A stretch of 64,000 bases of DNA from an uncultured Pseudomonas sp. (GTDB taxonomy: Bacteria > Pseudomonadota > Gammaproteobacteria > Pseudomonadales > Pseudomonadaceae): positions 48,465 to 112,464 of the forward strand of contig NZ_CAMPHI010000013.1 in NCBI RefSeq assembly GCF_946885955.1. Direction: 5' to 3'. Both the position numbers and the translations under genes were made by a program. This document shows positions 27,319-36,885 of the stretch, in pieces; positions within the stretch are counted from its first letter, which is position 1, and each line of letters starts with the position of its first letter. The notes beneath the pieces were generated by a model. It did no database searches. It was not told the origin of the DNA and was given only the letters and a program-made list of their open reading frames with translations.

Positions 27319-27948
27319 ATGTCTGGGCCTGAAAGAATCACCCTGGCGATGACCGGCGCCTCTGGCGCGCAATACGGTTTGCGCCTGCTCGATTGCCTGG
27401 TGCGCGAAGACCGCGAGGTGCACTTTCTGATCTCCAAGGCCGCGCAGCTGGTGATGGCCACCGAAACCGACGTGACCCTGCCGGGCAGGCCACGGGCGAT
27501 GCAGGCCTTTCTCAGCGAGTACACCGGCGCGCTGCCGGGGCAGATCCGCGTATATGGCAAGGAGGACTGGATGGCCCCGGCGGCCTCCGGTTCGGGCGCG
27601 CCCACCGCGATGGTGGTGGTGCCCTGTTCCACTGGCAGCCTGTCGGCGATTGCCACCGGCGCCTGCAACAACCTGATCGAACGCGCCGCCGACGTCGCCC
27701 TGAAAGAGCGGCGCCAGTTGATTCTGGTGCCGCGCGAGGCGCCGTTCTCCAGCATCCACCTGGAGAACATGCTCAAACTGTCGAATATGGGCGCGACCAT
27801 ATTGCCGGCTTCTCCGGGCTTCTATCATCAGCCGCAGACCATCGACGACCTGATCGACTTCGTGGTGGCACGCATCCTCAATTGCCTGGGCATCCCCCAG
27901 GACATGCTGCCGCGCTGGGGCGAGCATCATCAGGTCACGGATGAGTAA
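27319..27948 (+). CDS. ubiX: Flavin prenyltransferase UbiX
   Basis: UbiX attaches a dimethylallyl group to FMN, making the prenyl-FMN cofactor of the UbiD decarboxylase in ubiquinone synthesis. The 209-residue protein shows the flavodoxin-like start [18 protein letters not shown], the [28 protein letters not shown] block and [20 protein letters not shown]. Three bases separate it from mpl, and its end overlaps the next gene by 8 bases. Confidence 0.96.
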   Translation: MSGPERITLAMTGASGAQYGLRLLDCLVREDREVHFLISKAAQLVMATETDVTLPGRPRAMQAFLSEYTGALPGQIRVYGKEDWMAPAASGSGAPTAMVVVPCSTGSLSAIATGACNNLIERAADVALKERRQLILVPREAPFSSIHLENMLKLSNMGATILPASPGFYHQPQTIDDLIDFVVARILNCLGIPQDMLPRWGEHHQVTDE

Positions 27949-28234
27949 GCGCTGGAGCTTGCCTGCTTTGGCCCTGATGCTGCTGTGCAGCGGTTGCGCG
28001 ACCACGCGCACGCTGGATGCCGCCAAGCCCGGTGCGCCTGTGGTGTACGCGGGGGCGCGGCTGGATCTTTATGCCTTGAAGGGCGGCTGCTGCGCCCAGG
28101 ACCGCTTTGGCGCCGAAGCGCCGCGCTACGCGGGGCTCGACCTGCCAGCCAGCGCCTTGCTGGACACCCTGTTGCTGCCACTGTCCCTGGCCACCGCGTT
28201 GGGGGTTCAGCTTGGCGTCAGTGGCGGTCTCTAA
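27941..28234 (+). CDS. YceK-family outer lipoprotein
   Basis: A 97-residue lipoprotein: signal sequence with lipobox LLCSGC giving an acylated Cys near residue 19, then the compact YceK/YidQ (DUF1375) pattern of a short beta region ([18 protein letters not shown]) and a hydrophobic tail [21 protein letters not shown]. Function unknown. Translation is coupled to ubiX through an 8-base overlap. Confidence 0.85.
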   Translation: MSKRWSLPALALMLLCSGCATTRTLDAAKPGAPVVYAGARLDLYALKGGCCAQDRFGAEAPRYAGLDLPASALLDTLLLPLSLATALGVQLGVSGGL

Positions 28235-28250
28235 CGGCTCGTAGAGCCTG

Positions 28251-28317
28251 CCTCGTAGGGCGGACATGCCGAAGGCTTGTCCGCCACGCGTGTTTCGTGG
28301 CCCGGATGCAGTCCGCG
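28251..28317. repeat. Composite repeat shared with the btuF-btuB gap
   Basis: CCTCGTAGGGCGGACA (28251-28266) is identical to 5281-5296; here it forms a hairpin (GGCGGACA with TGTCCGCC, loop of 11). It is followed by CCCGGATGCAGTCCG (28301-28315), one base different from the REP arm at 5159. The 294-bp gap between the convergent lipoprotein and esterase genes holds this repeat and the esterase terminator only. Confidence 0.7.
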
Positions 28318-28381
28318 GTGGAGCAGGGCCGGTGCGCTCGCGAGCCATGTCAATGCACCTTGGTGTCAGCCCGTCGAATGC

Positions 28382-28415
28382 AAAAAACAGGCGCCCGGGT
28401 AAGCCGGAACGCCTG
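28382..28415 (-). terminator. Terminator of the esterase gene
   Basis: On the minus strand CAGGCG ... CGCCTG with an inner CCGG-CCCGG pairing is followed by six Ts, about 115 bases after the esterase stop. Confidence 0.75.
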
Positions 28416-28528
28416 TAGGGCAGCGCTGCCTTGCGCCGCATATGGCGCGAGTCGATCCCCCGAAACGCTTCCGTATCTCCTGTCAGGAGCGCTTGGGGAT
28501 GTTCGACCGACTCGCTACCGGGGGGAAC

Positions 28529-29584
28529 TTACTGGACTTTACGCAGGATGAACTGAGTCATGGTTTCCTGCTTGCTCGGCATGATGTTCATCTTCGGAAT
28601 GTAGAAGCTGCCTTTCAAACCGACGCGCTTAGCCTGATCGAGCAACGCCTTGGCGTGGTAGGGGTGGTGGTAGAGGATGCTGACGTTGGTCGGGCTGGTC
28701 ACGGGAACGGCCTGGTTGGCTACCCAGACTTCCGGGTCGGAGCCGTCCATCAGGCGCAGCAGATCTACGTCCTGGCGATAGGCGACGATGCGCGGGGTGT
28801 AGAGATCCTGCAATCTGCTGACGCCATAGAACTTGGTCGCATTGCTGCCCATGGATGACACTTGGAAGTTGTACTGCTTGAACACCTCCTCCCAGCGCAC
28901 CACGTCCAGCGATGACTGGGTTTCGCCGGCGAGCGCGGCCAGGACGCGGGTTGATTGCTGCTCCACCGGGTCGCTGCTGTTGAGGTTGGCCATGTCGTCG
29001 TGGAACGCCAGCCACAGCGCGGTGCTGGCTCCTGCGGAGCTGCCCATGGTGATGACTTTCTGCGGGTTGATATTGAAGTTGCTCTGGTAGCGTTTGACGA
29101 ACTGCACCGAGCGTTGGGCGCCGCGCAGGGATTTGATCAAGCCCTCGGTGTCGTTTTTATCCAGCAGCGGGTAGTTGATCGAGGCAAAAGCGACACCGTG
29201 CTTGAGCAGCTCGATGATCATTTTCTGGTTGCTGGAGGTATAGGCCTTTTCCTTGCTGCCAGAGGAGAACCCGCCGCCATGGATGAAAATCACCAGAGGC
29301 GTCTTGGCCTTGCTGGAGTAGTTGGCCTTCGGCACGAAAATGTCGAGCTTGTTGCGGGTATGCGGACCATAGGCGACATCTTTGACGAAGTAGGCCGAGG
29401 CCGAGCCCAGGCTGAACGGCGGGCTGCTCGGCTTCAGGGTGAGGGCCGAGGCCATGGATGGGATCAGCGTGGTGCTGACGACTGCGGCCGCCAACGCCGC
29501 GCTTTTCAGGGTTGTCCAGGCAGACGTGCGCAAAGTGCGCCGTGGCAGGATTGTAGCGGAAGTATGCTTTGCAAGTTTGAGCAT
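28529..29584 (-). CDS. Secreted alpha/beta-hydrolase (carboxylesterase type)
   Basis: A 351-residue exported hydrolase of the BD-FAE/carboxylesterase type. Signal peptide of about 48 residues ending IPSMASA, oxyanion loop HGGGF (102-106), nucleophile elbow GSSAG with Ser183, and a C-terminal region YHHPYHAKALLDQA that supplies a candidate His. The opening DIFVPKANYSSKAKTPLVIFIHGGG matches short-chain esterases. The ATG at 29584 has GAGAGA upstream; a TTG at 29602 is the alternative. It stands alone beside an AT-rich stretch, so it may be an acquired gene. Substrate unknown. Confidence 0.82.
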   Translation of the reverse strand: MLKLAKHTSATILPRRTLRTSAWTTLKSAALAAAVVSTTLIPSMASALTLKPSSPPFSLGSASAYFVKDVAYGPHTRNKLDIFVPKANYSSKAKTPLVIFIHGGGFSSGSKEKAYTSSNQKMIIELLKHGVAFASINYPLLDKNDTEGLIKSLRGAQRSVQFVKRYQSNFNINPQKVITMGSSAGASTALWLAFHDDMANLNSSDPVEQQSTRVLAALAGETQSSLDVVRWEEVFKQYNFQVSSMGSNATKFYGVSRLQDLYTPRIVAYRQDVDLLRLMDGSDPEVWVANQAVPVTSPTNVSILYHHPYHAKALLDQAKRVGLKGSFYIPKMNIMPSKQETMTQFILRKVQ

Positions 29585-30439
29585 GACTGATTTCTCTCTC
29601 AATGTGAGGACTACTTTTTTCCAGTCGGGTACAGCTCATCCATGAATCGGTAATTGCTTACTTGGCCTCCTTACCTGATACGCGCGGACTAAATCCGGAT
29701 TTACAGCGCTACTGAAAGCTGAGCTCCGTAAGTGTTTCGGCAGTCGGTGTCTCAGCGGGGCGGATAATGTGTGGGTCCGTTGAAATTGATAATAGCCATT
29801 TGTCGAAATATGCAGTGTCAATGTTTTGTCGTTATCGTTGGTTGATATTAATCTGCCCTATGAGTTTTCATTGTGCCAGTATGGTTTTTGCCCAATTTTG
29901 CGAAATGTTTATAGAAAACACGTCAAAAAATTGTTATTTGCAGCTGTGTCGGTTATTTATGGATTTTGCTAAACGGAACCAGTATTCCGATAAGCGGTAG
30001 TAGTGACGTTGCGTATTTCGCTTAATGCCGCTGGCGTACAGGAGTGTTTTTACTTGCGGGTGCAGGCTTGAGAGGTCGCGCGCCTCTGGCTGGCGACTGG
30101 GTAGACCCGTTTTTAGGTGGCGCGCCGCTATCCGTCTGGGCGTTGGGGAGCCATTTTTTCGCTGGGTTACCCGTTAATCGGTACTTATATTCCGATATTT
30201 TTTAGCGCTCTTGCGGATAGGGCAGCCGCTTGCGCCTGCTTATAAAATCAGAAGTTATAAGCGCTATAGTAAAAAGATCGGCAAGTTATCTATACGCTGC
30301 GCTGGTTGTCTCGGGCGTACTGTTACTGCGGCGTAGCGTCGCCTGGGGTGAGCATCAAATCACTACCAAAGGTGAGTTGACTGAAAGGCTATAAGTGTTC
30401 TCGGTTATATTCTGAAAATTGAATGATGGCTTTTCAATG
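29585..30439. other. AT-rich region (855 bp) without a convincing gene
   Basis: Between the esterase start and the stop of the next minus-strand gene the DNA is visibly richer in A and T than the rest of the window. The longest frame (29767-30000, 77 codons) has no good ribosome-binding site and resembles nothing I know. An 8-bp inverted repeat GCTTATAA-N9-TTATAAGC (30238-30262) stands out. It may hold the esterase promoter and remnants of a mobile insertion. Confidence 0.6.
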
Positions 30440-33052
30440 TTAAGGAAGTTGGTGTTGGCCATTTGCCGATATGAGCGGGATTTGACTGATGGCCCATTGT
30501 TCCAACTGCTGCGCTGTTGTCGGTTTGCCGAACAGATATCCCTGAAAGTTGTAGCAGCCCAGTTGCAACAGGGCCTCGTACTGTTCATGGCTTTCCACGC
30601 CTTCGGCGATTACCCGCAGGCCAAGGTTGCTGCCCAGTGCCACGATGGTGCGCACCATGGCTGCATCGCTGGGGGCGCTGAGCAGGTCATGGACGAACGA
30701 CTGGTCGATCTTCAGAGAATCCAGGGGTAGGCGCTTGAGGTAGTTGAGCGACGAGTAGCCGGTGCCGAAGTCGTCCAGGGAGAAGCACACCCCGTGGGCT
30801 TTCAACTGGGTCATCTTGGCGATCATCGCCTCGACATCCTCGACCAGCTGGCTTTCGGTTAGCTCCAGCTCCAGGCGCGCCGGGTTGGCACCGGTCTCCT
30901 GAAGCGCGCAGAGCACCTCTGAGACGAAATCGGGGTGATGGAATTGCCGGGCGCTTACATTGATGGCCAGATTGGCCTCGCGCAGTTCCGGGTGCTGCGC
31001 CCAGACAACCAGTTGGCGGCAGGCGCTGTGCAGGATCCAGCGGCCCAGAGGCAGGATCAGGCCGGTGCTTTCCGCCAGCGCAATAAAGTCGTCGGGCTCC
31101 ACCTGGCCTCTGTGCGGGTGTTGCCAGCGAATCAGCGCCTCGGTGCCAAACAGCCTGCCGTGCTGGTCCACCTTGGGCTGGTAATACAGCACGAATAGGC
31201 GTTCATGCAGGCTCTGGCGCAAGTCGCTTTCCAGCTCGGCGCGGGCGCTGGCCTCGGCCTGCATCCTCGGGCTGAAATACCTCAGGGTGTTGCGCCCGCC
31301 CGATTTGGCTTCATACATGGCCAGGTCGGCGCGCTTGAGCAGATCGTCGACGGTGCTGTGTTCATCGGAGAACAGCGCGATACCGATGCTCGCGGTGCTG
31401 CTGTAGTTGCGCGCCTGCAAGGTATAGGGCTCGGCCAGCGTTTGCAGGATTTTGTGCGTCACGCTATCGAGCTGCTGGATGGCGGTGTCGCAATCCAGGC
31501 TCAGGTCCTCGATCATCAGCACGAATTCGTCGCCGCCCAGGCGTGCCAGGGTGTCCTGTTCGCGTACATGCTGGAGCAGGCGCTGGGCGACCTGCTGCAG
31601 CAGGCGGTCGCCCATGTCATGGCCGAGGGTGTCGTTGAGGTCCTTGAAGTTATCCAGGTCGATAAATAGCAGCGCGCCTTCCTTCTCATTGCGCAAGCGT
31701 TGCGCCAGGGCATGCTGGAGCCGGTCGATCAGCAGGCGGCGGTTGGGCAGGCCGGTCAGTGTGTCGTAGAAGGCCAGTTGATGGATCTCTTCGAGGTTGC
31801 GCTTGTGCTCGCTGATATCCGTAGAAATCCCGCACAGGGCATAGATGCTGCCGTCCGGATGACGCAATGGCAGTTTCACCGAGAGAAAGGTGTGCACCTC
31901 GCCGCTATCCAGGCTACGAATGATTTCTTCGCATTCGACCCGTTCGCCGAGCTGCAGTACGCGCAGGTCGTTGCTGTGCAGGTTGGCGGCGGCCGCGGCA
32001 TCGAAGAAGTCCTCATCGCTATGTCCGACCACCTGTTCGCACGGACGGCTGAACAATTCGCAGACTTTGCGGTTGGCATATTGGTAGTTGAGTTGCGGGT
32101 CCTTGATATAGATACAGGCCTCGACGCTGTCGAGGATGGTGTTCAGGCGCTGTTCGCTGGCTTTGATATGGCGGGTTTGCAAGGCAACCTGGCGACGTAA
32201 CAGCAGGGCCCCGCCGCTGGTCGCGAGCAACAGGCCGAGAAGCACCGCGAGCCCCCACCAGACGGCTGGCGGCAGCAATCGAACGGGCTGAGTGTCGCCC
32301 CAGCGGTACAGGGTCTGGTAATAGAACGAATCGGGCGTTGCCTGCCACTTCAGCAGGTAGTGGTCGATACGTTCGAGCAGATCTGTGTTGCGGCCTTTGC
32401 CGGTTGCATAGAACAGCTGCGTCGGGAGAAAGATGATCGGTGTCGCGCGCAGGTGGTAGTAGGGCGCCTGGGCGTTGCCAAAACGATGAGTGGCCACCAC
32501 CACGTCCGCCTTTTGGTTTGCCACCAGCTTGAAGCCTTGATCAAGTTGTTGCTGAGGCAGCAGGTGCGCATTCAGGCTGAAATTGTCGAGTAGCTGTTGC
32601 AGGTACTCCTCCTGTAAGGAGCCGGCCAGTACCGCGATGCGCCTGTCTTTCAGATCGAGAATGGAGTCCAGCTTGAGGTCACGACGGCTATACAGCTGCG
32701 ACCAGCTGAGCAGCGCATGCACTTGATGAAAGTCCAGCAAGCGGGCTTGCGCTGGGGTTCGCGCCACGTCCGGGAGCAGATCTATTTTGCCGCTCTGAAT
32801 CAGCGCCAGGCAGGTTTGCCATGCGCAAGGCTGCGGGCTCAGCCGCCAGTTCTCCTGGCGGGCGATTTCATTGAGTAGATCGCCGAGAATGCCGGAAAGC
32901 TTACCGTCGGCACCGATAAAGACTCTCGGTTTGCTGGCGTAGACTCCGACGCGCACCTCGCGCTGTGCGGCCACGGCTTGCGGGAGGCCAGGGGGCAAGC
33001 AGCAGATACCGAGCAAAACGCCGAGAAACAATGGGCGTGATAACGCTGACAT
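30440..33052 (-). CDS. Periplasmic-sensor PAS-GGDEF-EAL protein, copy A
   Basis: An 870-residue inner-membrane c-di-GMP enzyme: signal peptide (1-28), periplasmic SBP_bac_3-like sensor (about 32-255), one membrane helix (about 268-290), PAS (about 305-420), GGDEF (about 430-590) and EAL (about 605-855). GGDEF is intact (ARLGGDEFVL) with an RxxD inhibitory site (REQD) five residues before it. The EAL domain keeps EALIRW, NVSARQF, ELTESQL, DDFGTGYSS, KIDQSF and EGVES, so both activities look possible. It is a close paralogue of the next gene, 178 bases upstream. Confidence 0.9.
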   Translation of the reverse strand: MSALSRPLFLGVLLGICCLPPGLPQAVAAQREVRVGVYASKPRVFIGADGKLSGILGDLLNEIARQENWRLSPQPCAWQTCLALIQSGKIDLLPDVARTPAQARLLDFHQVHALLSWSQLYSRRDLKLDSILDLKDRRIAVLAGSLQEEYLQQLLDNFSLNAHLLPQQQLDQGFKLVANQKADVVVATHRFGNAQAPYYHLRATPIIFLPTQLFYATGKGRNTDLLERIDHYLLKWQATPDSFYYQTLYRWGDTQPVRLLPPAVWWGLAVLLGLLLATSGGALLLRRQVALQTRHIKASEQRLNTILDSVEACIYIKDPQLNYQYANRKVCELFSRPCEQVVGHSDEDFFDAAAAANLHSNDLRVLQLGERVECEEIIRSLDSGEVHTFLSVKLPLRHPDGSIYALCGISTDISEHKRNLEEIHQLAFYDTLTGLPNRRLLIDRLQHALAQRLRNEKEGALLFIDLDNFKDLNDTLGHDMGDRLLQQVAQRLLQHVREQDTLARLGGDEFVLMIEDLSLDCDTAIQQLDSVTHKILQTLAEPYTLQARNYSSTASIGIALFSDEHSTVDDLLKRADLAMYEAKSGGRNTLRYFSPRMQAEASARAELESDLRQSLHERLFVLYYQPKVDQHGRLFGTEALIRWQHPHRGQVEPDDFIALAESTGLILPLGRWILHSACRQLVVWAQHPELREANLAINVSARQFHHPDFVSEVLCALQETGANPARLELELTESQLVEDVEAMIAKMTQLKAHGVCFSLDDFGTGYSSLNYLKRLPLDSLKIDQSFVHDLLSAPSDAAMVRTIVALGSNLGLRVIAEGVESHEQYEALLQLGCYNFQGYLFGKPTTAQQLEQWAISQIPLISANGQHQLP

Positions 33053-33230
33053 CGTGCCTTACTCGATTTCTGTGGGGATACAGCGATAGACAGTGTTTTC
33101 GCCGACAGGTGCGCATAACACTGGGCGCAAAGTGCTTATGTCAGGGCCAATCCGACCAGCTGCGCCGCGCTTGAGTCCTTCAATCGCCCGCTCTTCGGTT
33201 CGCCCGGATTGGAAGCGCCGAATGCCGGGG

Positions 33231-35831
33231 CTATCGGCCCTCTATCTGGTACAGGTTATCGAGCGTCCAGCGCTCCAGGTGCTCCGGGGTTGTCGGTTTG
33301 CCGAACAAATAACCCTGGAAGTTATGACAGCCCAGGCGCAACAGGGCGTCGCGCTGTTCGCGGCTTTCCACGCCTTCGGCGATCACCTGCAGGTTCAGGT
33401 TACTGCCCAGAGCGATGATGGTGCGCACGATGGCCGCATCACTTGGGGCGCTCAGCAGGTCGTGGACGAACGACTGGTCAATTTTTAAACAATCCAGCGG
33501 CAGGCGTTTGAGGTAGTTGAGCGAGGAATAGCCGGTACCGAAGTCGTCCAGCGAGAAGCACACGCCATGGGCTCTCAGCTGGGTCATCTTGGCGATCATC
33601 GCCTCGACATCCTCGACCAGTTGGCTTTCGGTCAGCTCCAGCTCCAGGCGCGCCGGGTTGGCGCCGGTCTCGCTCAATGCGGCCAGCACGTCTTCGACGA
33701 AGTCGGGGTGGTGGAACTGCCGGGCGCTGACATTGATTGCCAGGCAGATGTCCTGCATTGCCGGTTGTTGCGCCCAGGCCACCAGTTGGCGACAGGCGCT
33801 ATACAGGATCCAGCGCCCCAGAGGCAGGATCAGACCAGTGCTTTCCGCCAGTGGGATGAAGGTGTCGGGCATCACCAGGCCGCGTAGCGGGTGGTGCCAG
33901 CGAACCAGCGCCTCGACGCCGAACAGCTCGCCGTGCTGGTTGACCTTGGGCTGGTAATGCAGCACGAAGAGCCGATCGCGCAGGCTCTGGCGCAAGTCGT
34001 TTTCCAGGCTGGCGCGGGCGCTGACTTCGGCCTGCATCCGCGGGTTGAAGAAGCGCAGAGTGTTGCGCCCGGCCGATTTGGCTTCGTACATGGCCAGGTC
34101 GGCGCGCTTCAGGAGTTCGTCGACGGTGCTGTGGTCGTCGGAAAACAGCGCGACGCCGATGCTCGCGGTGCTGCTGTAGCTACGACCCCGCAAGGTGTAG
34201 GGCGTCGTGAGAGTATGGATAATCTTCTGCGTGACGCTGTCGAGTTGCTGGATGGCGGTATCGCAATCCAGGCTCAGGTCCTCGACCATCAGCACGAACT
34301 CGTCGCCACCCAGGCGTGCCAAGGTGTCCTGCTCGCGTACATGCTGCTGCAGTCGCTGGGCGACTTGTTGCAGCAGGCGGTCGCCCATGTCGTGGCCGAG
34401 GGTATCGTTAAGGTCCTTGAAGTTGTCCAGGTCGATAAATAGCAGCGCGCCTTCCTTCTTATTGCGCGCGCGTTGCGCCAGGGCATGTTGCAGCCGGTCG
34501 AGCAGCAGGCGGCGGTTGGGCAGGCCGGTCAGCGTGTCGTAGAAGGCCAGCTGGTGGATCTGTTCGAGGTTGCGTTTGTGCTCGCTGATGTCCGTAGAAA
34601 TCCCGCACAGCGCGTAGATACTGCCGTCCGGATGACGCAGCGGCAGCTTGACCGAGAGAAAGGTGCGTTCGGTACTGCCGTCCAGGCTGCGATTGATTTC
34701 TTCACGTTCGACCCGCTCGCCGAGCTGCAGTACGCGCAGGTCGTTGCTGTGCAGGTTGGCGGCGGTCGCGGCATCGAAGAAGTCCTCGTCGCTATGTCCG
34801 ACTACCTGTTCGTGTGGGCGGCCGAACAGTTCGCAGACCTTGCTGTTGGCGTATTGGTAGTTGAGCTGTGGGTCCTTGATATAGATGTAGGCTTCGACGC
34901 TGTCGAGGATGGTGTTCAGGCGTTGTTCGCTGGCTTTGATGTGACGGGTTTGCAAGGCCACCTGGCGGCGCAGCAGCAAGGCGCCGCCAACCGCCAGCAG
35001 CAGCAGGCCAAGCAGAATGCCCAGGCTCCACCAGATGGCCGCTGGCAGCGCCGGTGTGGTGCGTTCAGCCCCCCAGCGCTCCAGTGTCTGGTAATAGAAC
35101 GAATTGGTCGATTCCTGCCATTTCAACAAGTGGAAGTCGATGCGCTCGAGCAGGTCGCCGTTGCGCCCCGGGGCGCTGGCGTAGAACAGCTGGGCGGGAA
35201 GAAAAATGATGGGCGTGGCGTGCAGGCGGAAGTGCGGTGCGTGGAAATCGCCGTAGCGCTGGTTGGTCACCACGGCATCGGCTTCACGCTTGGCCACCAT
35301 CTCGAAGCCTTGTTCCAGGCTTTGTAGATGGATCAATTCTGCACTCATGCCGAAACTGGCGAGCAGATCCTGCAGGTATCCCTCCTGAACCGAGCCTGCC
35401 AGTACCGCGATGCGCTTGCCCTTGAGGTCGAGGATCGAGTCGAGCATCACATCGTTGCGGCTGTATAGCTGCGACCAGCTGAGCAGCGAGGGTACCTGGT
35501 GAAAATCCAGCAGGCGTGCGCGCGCCTCGTTGCGTGCGACATCCGGCAACAGGTCGATTTCGCCGCTCTGTACCCATTGCAGGCAGGTCTGCCAGGCGCA
35601 GGGCACGGGCACCAGTTGCCAATTTTCCTGGCGGGCGATCTCGCTCAGCAGATCGCCGAGAATCCCGGAAATCTGGCCGGTGGCGGTGAGAAATATTTTC
35701 GGCTCGTTGGCGTACACCCCGACACGTACGGTGCGATGCGATGCGATCGCCGAGGTGGAGAAGCCCAGGGTCAAGCTATAGACGACGAGCAGGGCGCCAA
35801 GCAATGACAGGCGCCGTAAGGGTGAAGGCAT
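33231..35831 (-). CDS. Periplasmic-sensor PAS-GGDEF-EAL protein, copy B
   Basis: An 866-residue paralogue of copy A with the same domain order and intact motifs (REQD, GGDEF, EALVRW, DDFGTGYSS, KIDQSF, EGVES). By eye the PAS-GGDEF-EAL part is roughly 90% identical to copy A, but the periplasmic sensor is only about 60% identical, with clear differences in the segments VFIGADGKLS versus IFLTATGQIS and in the C-terminal lobe. The ATG at 35831 gives the signal peptide that aligns with copy A; an upstream in-frame start near 35867 is less likely. Tandem gene duplication with sensor divergence is the simplest reading. Confidence 0.9.
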   Translation of the reverse strand: MPSPLRRLSLLGALLVVYSLTLGFSTSAIASHRTVRVGVYANEPKIFLTATGQISGILGDLLSEIARQENWQLVPVPCAWQTCLQWVQSGEIDLLPDVARNEARARLLDFHQVPSLLSWSQLYSRNDVMLDSILDLKGKRIAVLAGSVQEGYLQDLLASFGMSAELIHLQSLEQGFEMVAKREADAVVTNQRYGDFHAPHFRLHATPIIFLPAQLFYASAPGRNGDLLERIDFHLLKWQESTNSFYYQTLERWGAERTTPALPAAIWWSLGILLGLLLLAVGGALLLRRQVALQTRHIKASEQRLNTILDSVEAYIYIKDPQLNYQYANSKVCELFGRPHEQVVGHSDEDFFDAATAANLHSNDLRVLQLGERVEREEINRSLDGSTERTFLSVKLPLRHPDGSIYALCGISTDISEHKRNLEQIHQLAFYDTLTGLPNRRLLLDRLQHALAQRARNKKEGALLFIDLDNFKDLNDTLGHDMGDRLLQQVAQRLQQHVREQDTLARLGGDEFVLMVEDLSLDCDTAIQQLDSVTQKIIHTLTTPYTLRGRSYSSTASIGVALFSDDHSTVDELLKRADLAMYEAKSAGRNTLRFFNPRMQAEVSARASLENDLRQSLRDRLFVLHYQPKVNQHGELFGVEALVRWHHPLRGLVMPDTFIPLAESTGLILPLGRWILYSACRQLVAWAQQPAMQDICLAINVSARQFHHPDFVEDVLAALSETGANPARLELELTESQLVEDVEAMIAKMTQLRAHGVCFSLDDFGTGYSSLNYLKRLPLDCLKIDQSFVHDLLSAPSDAAIVRTIIALGSNLNLQVIAEGVESREQRDALLRLGCHNFQGYLFGKPTTPEHLERWTLDNLYQIEGR

Positions 35832-35952
35832 ACGCAGCTCATTTTGCCGGGACGGTATAGCAACCATAGCCAAGAATCAGTCCCGGGATGGCCTAACGTC
35901 GTGCTATTGAGCCAGTATTCGCGTTTCAGCCTCTGCCGGAGAGGGCGCCAGG

Positions 35953-36564
35953 TCAGTTCGCCCAGCCGCGGTAGATGTAGGTCATGGCCCTGGGGCCCGG
36001 TATATAGCCGGCGTTCAGTTCGCCCAGGGTAAAGCCGCCGGCGCCGATCAGCGCCGGGATATCGCGATCGAGGTGGCAGCCACCGGCCAGGGGTTTCCAC
36101 AGCGGGGTGAGGCGCTCCTGCCAGCGCAGCACCGAGGCGTCCGGTGCCCGGCCGTGTTCGCAGAACCACAGGCGACCGCCGGGCTTGAGCACGCGGCGCA
36201 TTTCTTTCAGGGCCGCGGCGGTATCGGCAATGGTGCACAGGGTGAAGGTGCAGACGATGTTGTCGAAGCTGGCTTCGGGGGCCTGAATCTGGCCCAGCTC
36301 CAGGGCGATCATTTCCACCGGGATGTCGATGCGTGCGGCACGCGCACGGGCCAGTTTCTGCATGTCCGCGCTGGGGTCGACGCCAACTATCGCGGTGACT
36401 TTTGCCGCGTCGTAGAGCGCCAGGTTGAGGCCGCTGCCGATGCCGATCTCGAGTACCCGGCCGGCGGCCCTGGGGACTATGGTGGCGCGCACTTTCATTA
36501 CTTCACCCATGCCACAGGCGAAGTCGATCAGGTGTGGCAGGACATGGCGCTCATACAGGTTCAT
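35953..36564 (-). CDS. Class I SAM-dependent methyltransferase
   Basis: A 203-residue methyltransferase with the SAM motif VLEIGIGSGLNLALYD, the acidic loop VGVDPSADM and the post-motif block FDNIVCTFTLCTI, followed by LKPGGRLWFCEHGRAPD, the usual Methyltransf_11 order. The substrate is unknown; the sequence resembles the phospholipid/ubiquinone type family. The ATG at 36564 overlaps the stop of the upstream gene by 14 bases, so the pair is co-translated. Confidence 0.85.
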   Translation of the reverse strand: MNLYERHVLPHLIDFACGMGEVMKVRATIVPRAAGRVLEIGIGSGLNLALYDAAKVTAIVGVDPSADMQKLARARAARIDIPVEMIALELGQIQAPEASFDNIVCTFTLCTIADTAAALKEMRRVLKPGGRLWFCEHGRAPDASVLRWQERLTPLWKPLAGGCHLDRDIPALIGAGGFTLGELNAGYIPGPRAMTYIYRGWAN

Positions 36565-36859
36565 CGGATGCCTGGGCTGGCTCGTCGCCGTCGCCGTCGT
36601 CCGCGCCAAGCGCGGCGAAACACATCAATCGATGCGGGCCTTGTTCGTCGCTCAACTGCCAGCTCTCGTCGGCGCTGTCGAACGTCGCGGCGAGCACCGC
36701 CGCGCGGGAGAATTGCCAGTGCCGGCGCTGGCGCCCATCCATGCATTCGATGTGCAGGCGCTCATCGTCCAGGCTGAATTGCCAGGCGTGCAGGCCGTCA
36801 ATTTCCAGCATATCGGCGGCGTCCAGGGCTTCGATCAGGTTGCTCGGGGCTGTGCTCAT
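36551..36859 (-). CDS. Small conserved hypothetical protein (DUF5629-like)
   Basis: A 102-residue soluble acidic protein with a beta-rich pattern (LHAWQFSLDDERLHIECMDGRQRRHWQFS) and an acidic tail. It resembles the short conserved Pseudomonas protein annotated DUF5629; I am not certain of the family name. It overlaps the methyltransferase start. No catalytic motif is seen. Confidence 0.7.
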   Translation of the reverse strand: MSTAPSNLIEALDAADMLEIDGLHAWQFSLDDERLHIECMDGRQRRHWQFSRAAVLAATFDSADESWQLSDEQGPHRLMCFAALGADDGDGDEPAQASDEPV

Positions 36860-36885
36860 GGTTCGACTCTATAAACAGAAGGTTA

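Noticed and set aside
29767..30000. 77-codon frame in the AT-rich region
   Set aside because: No good ribosome-binding site and no similarity to a known protein; AT-rich DNA of this length yields such frames by chance.
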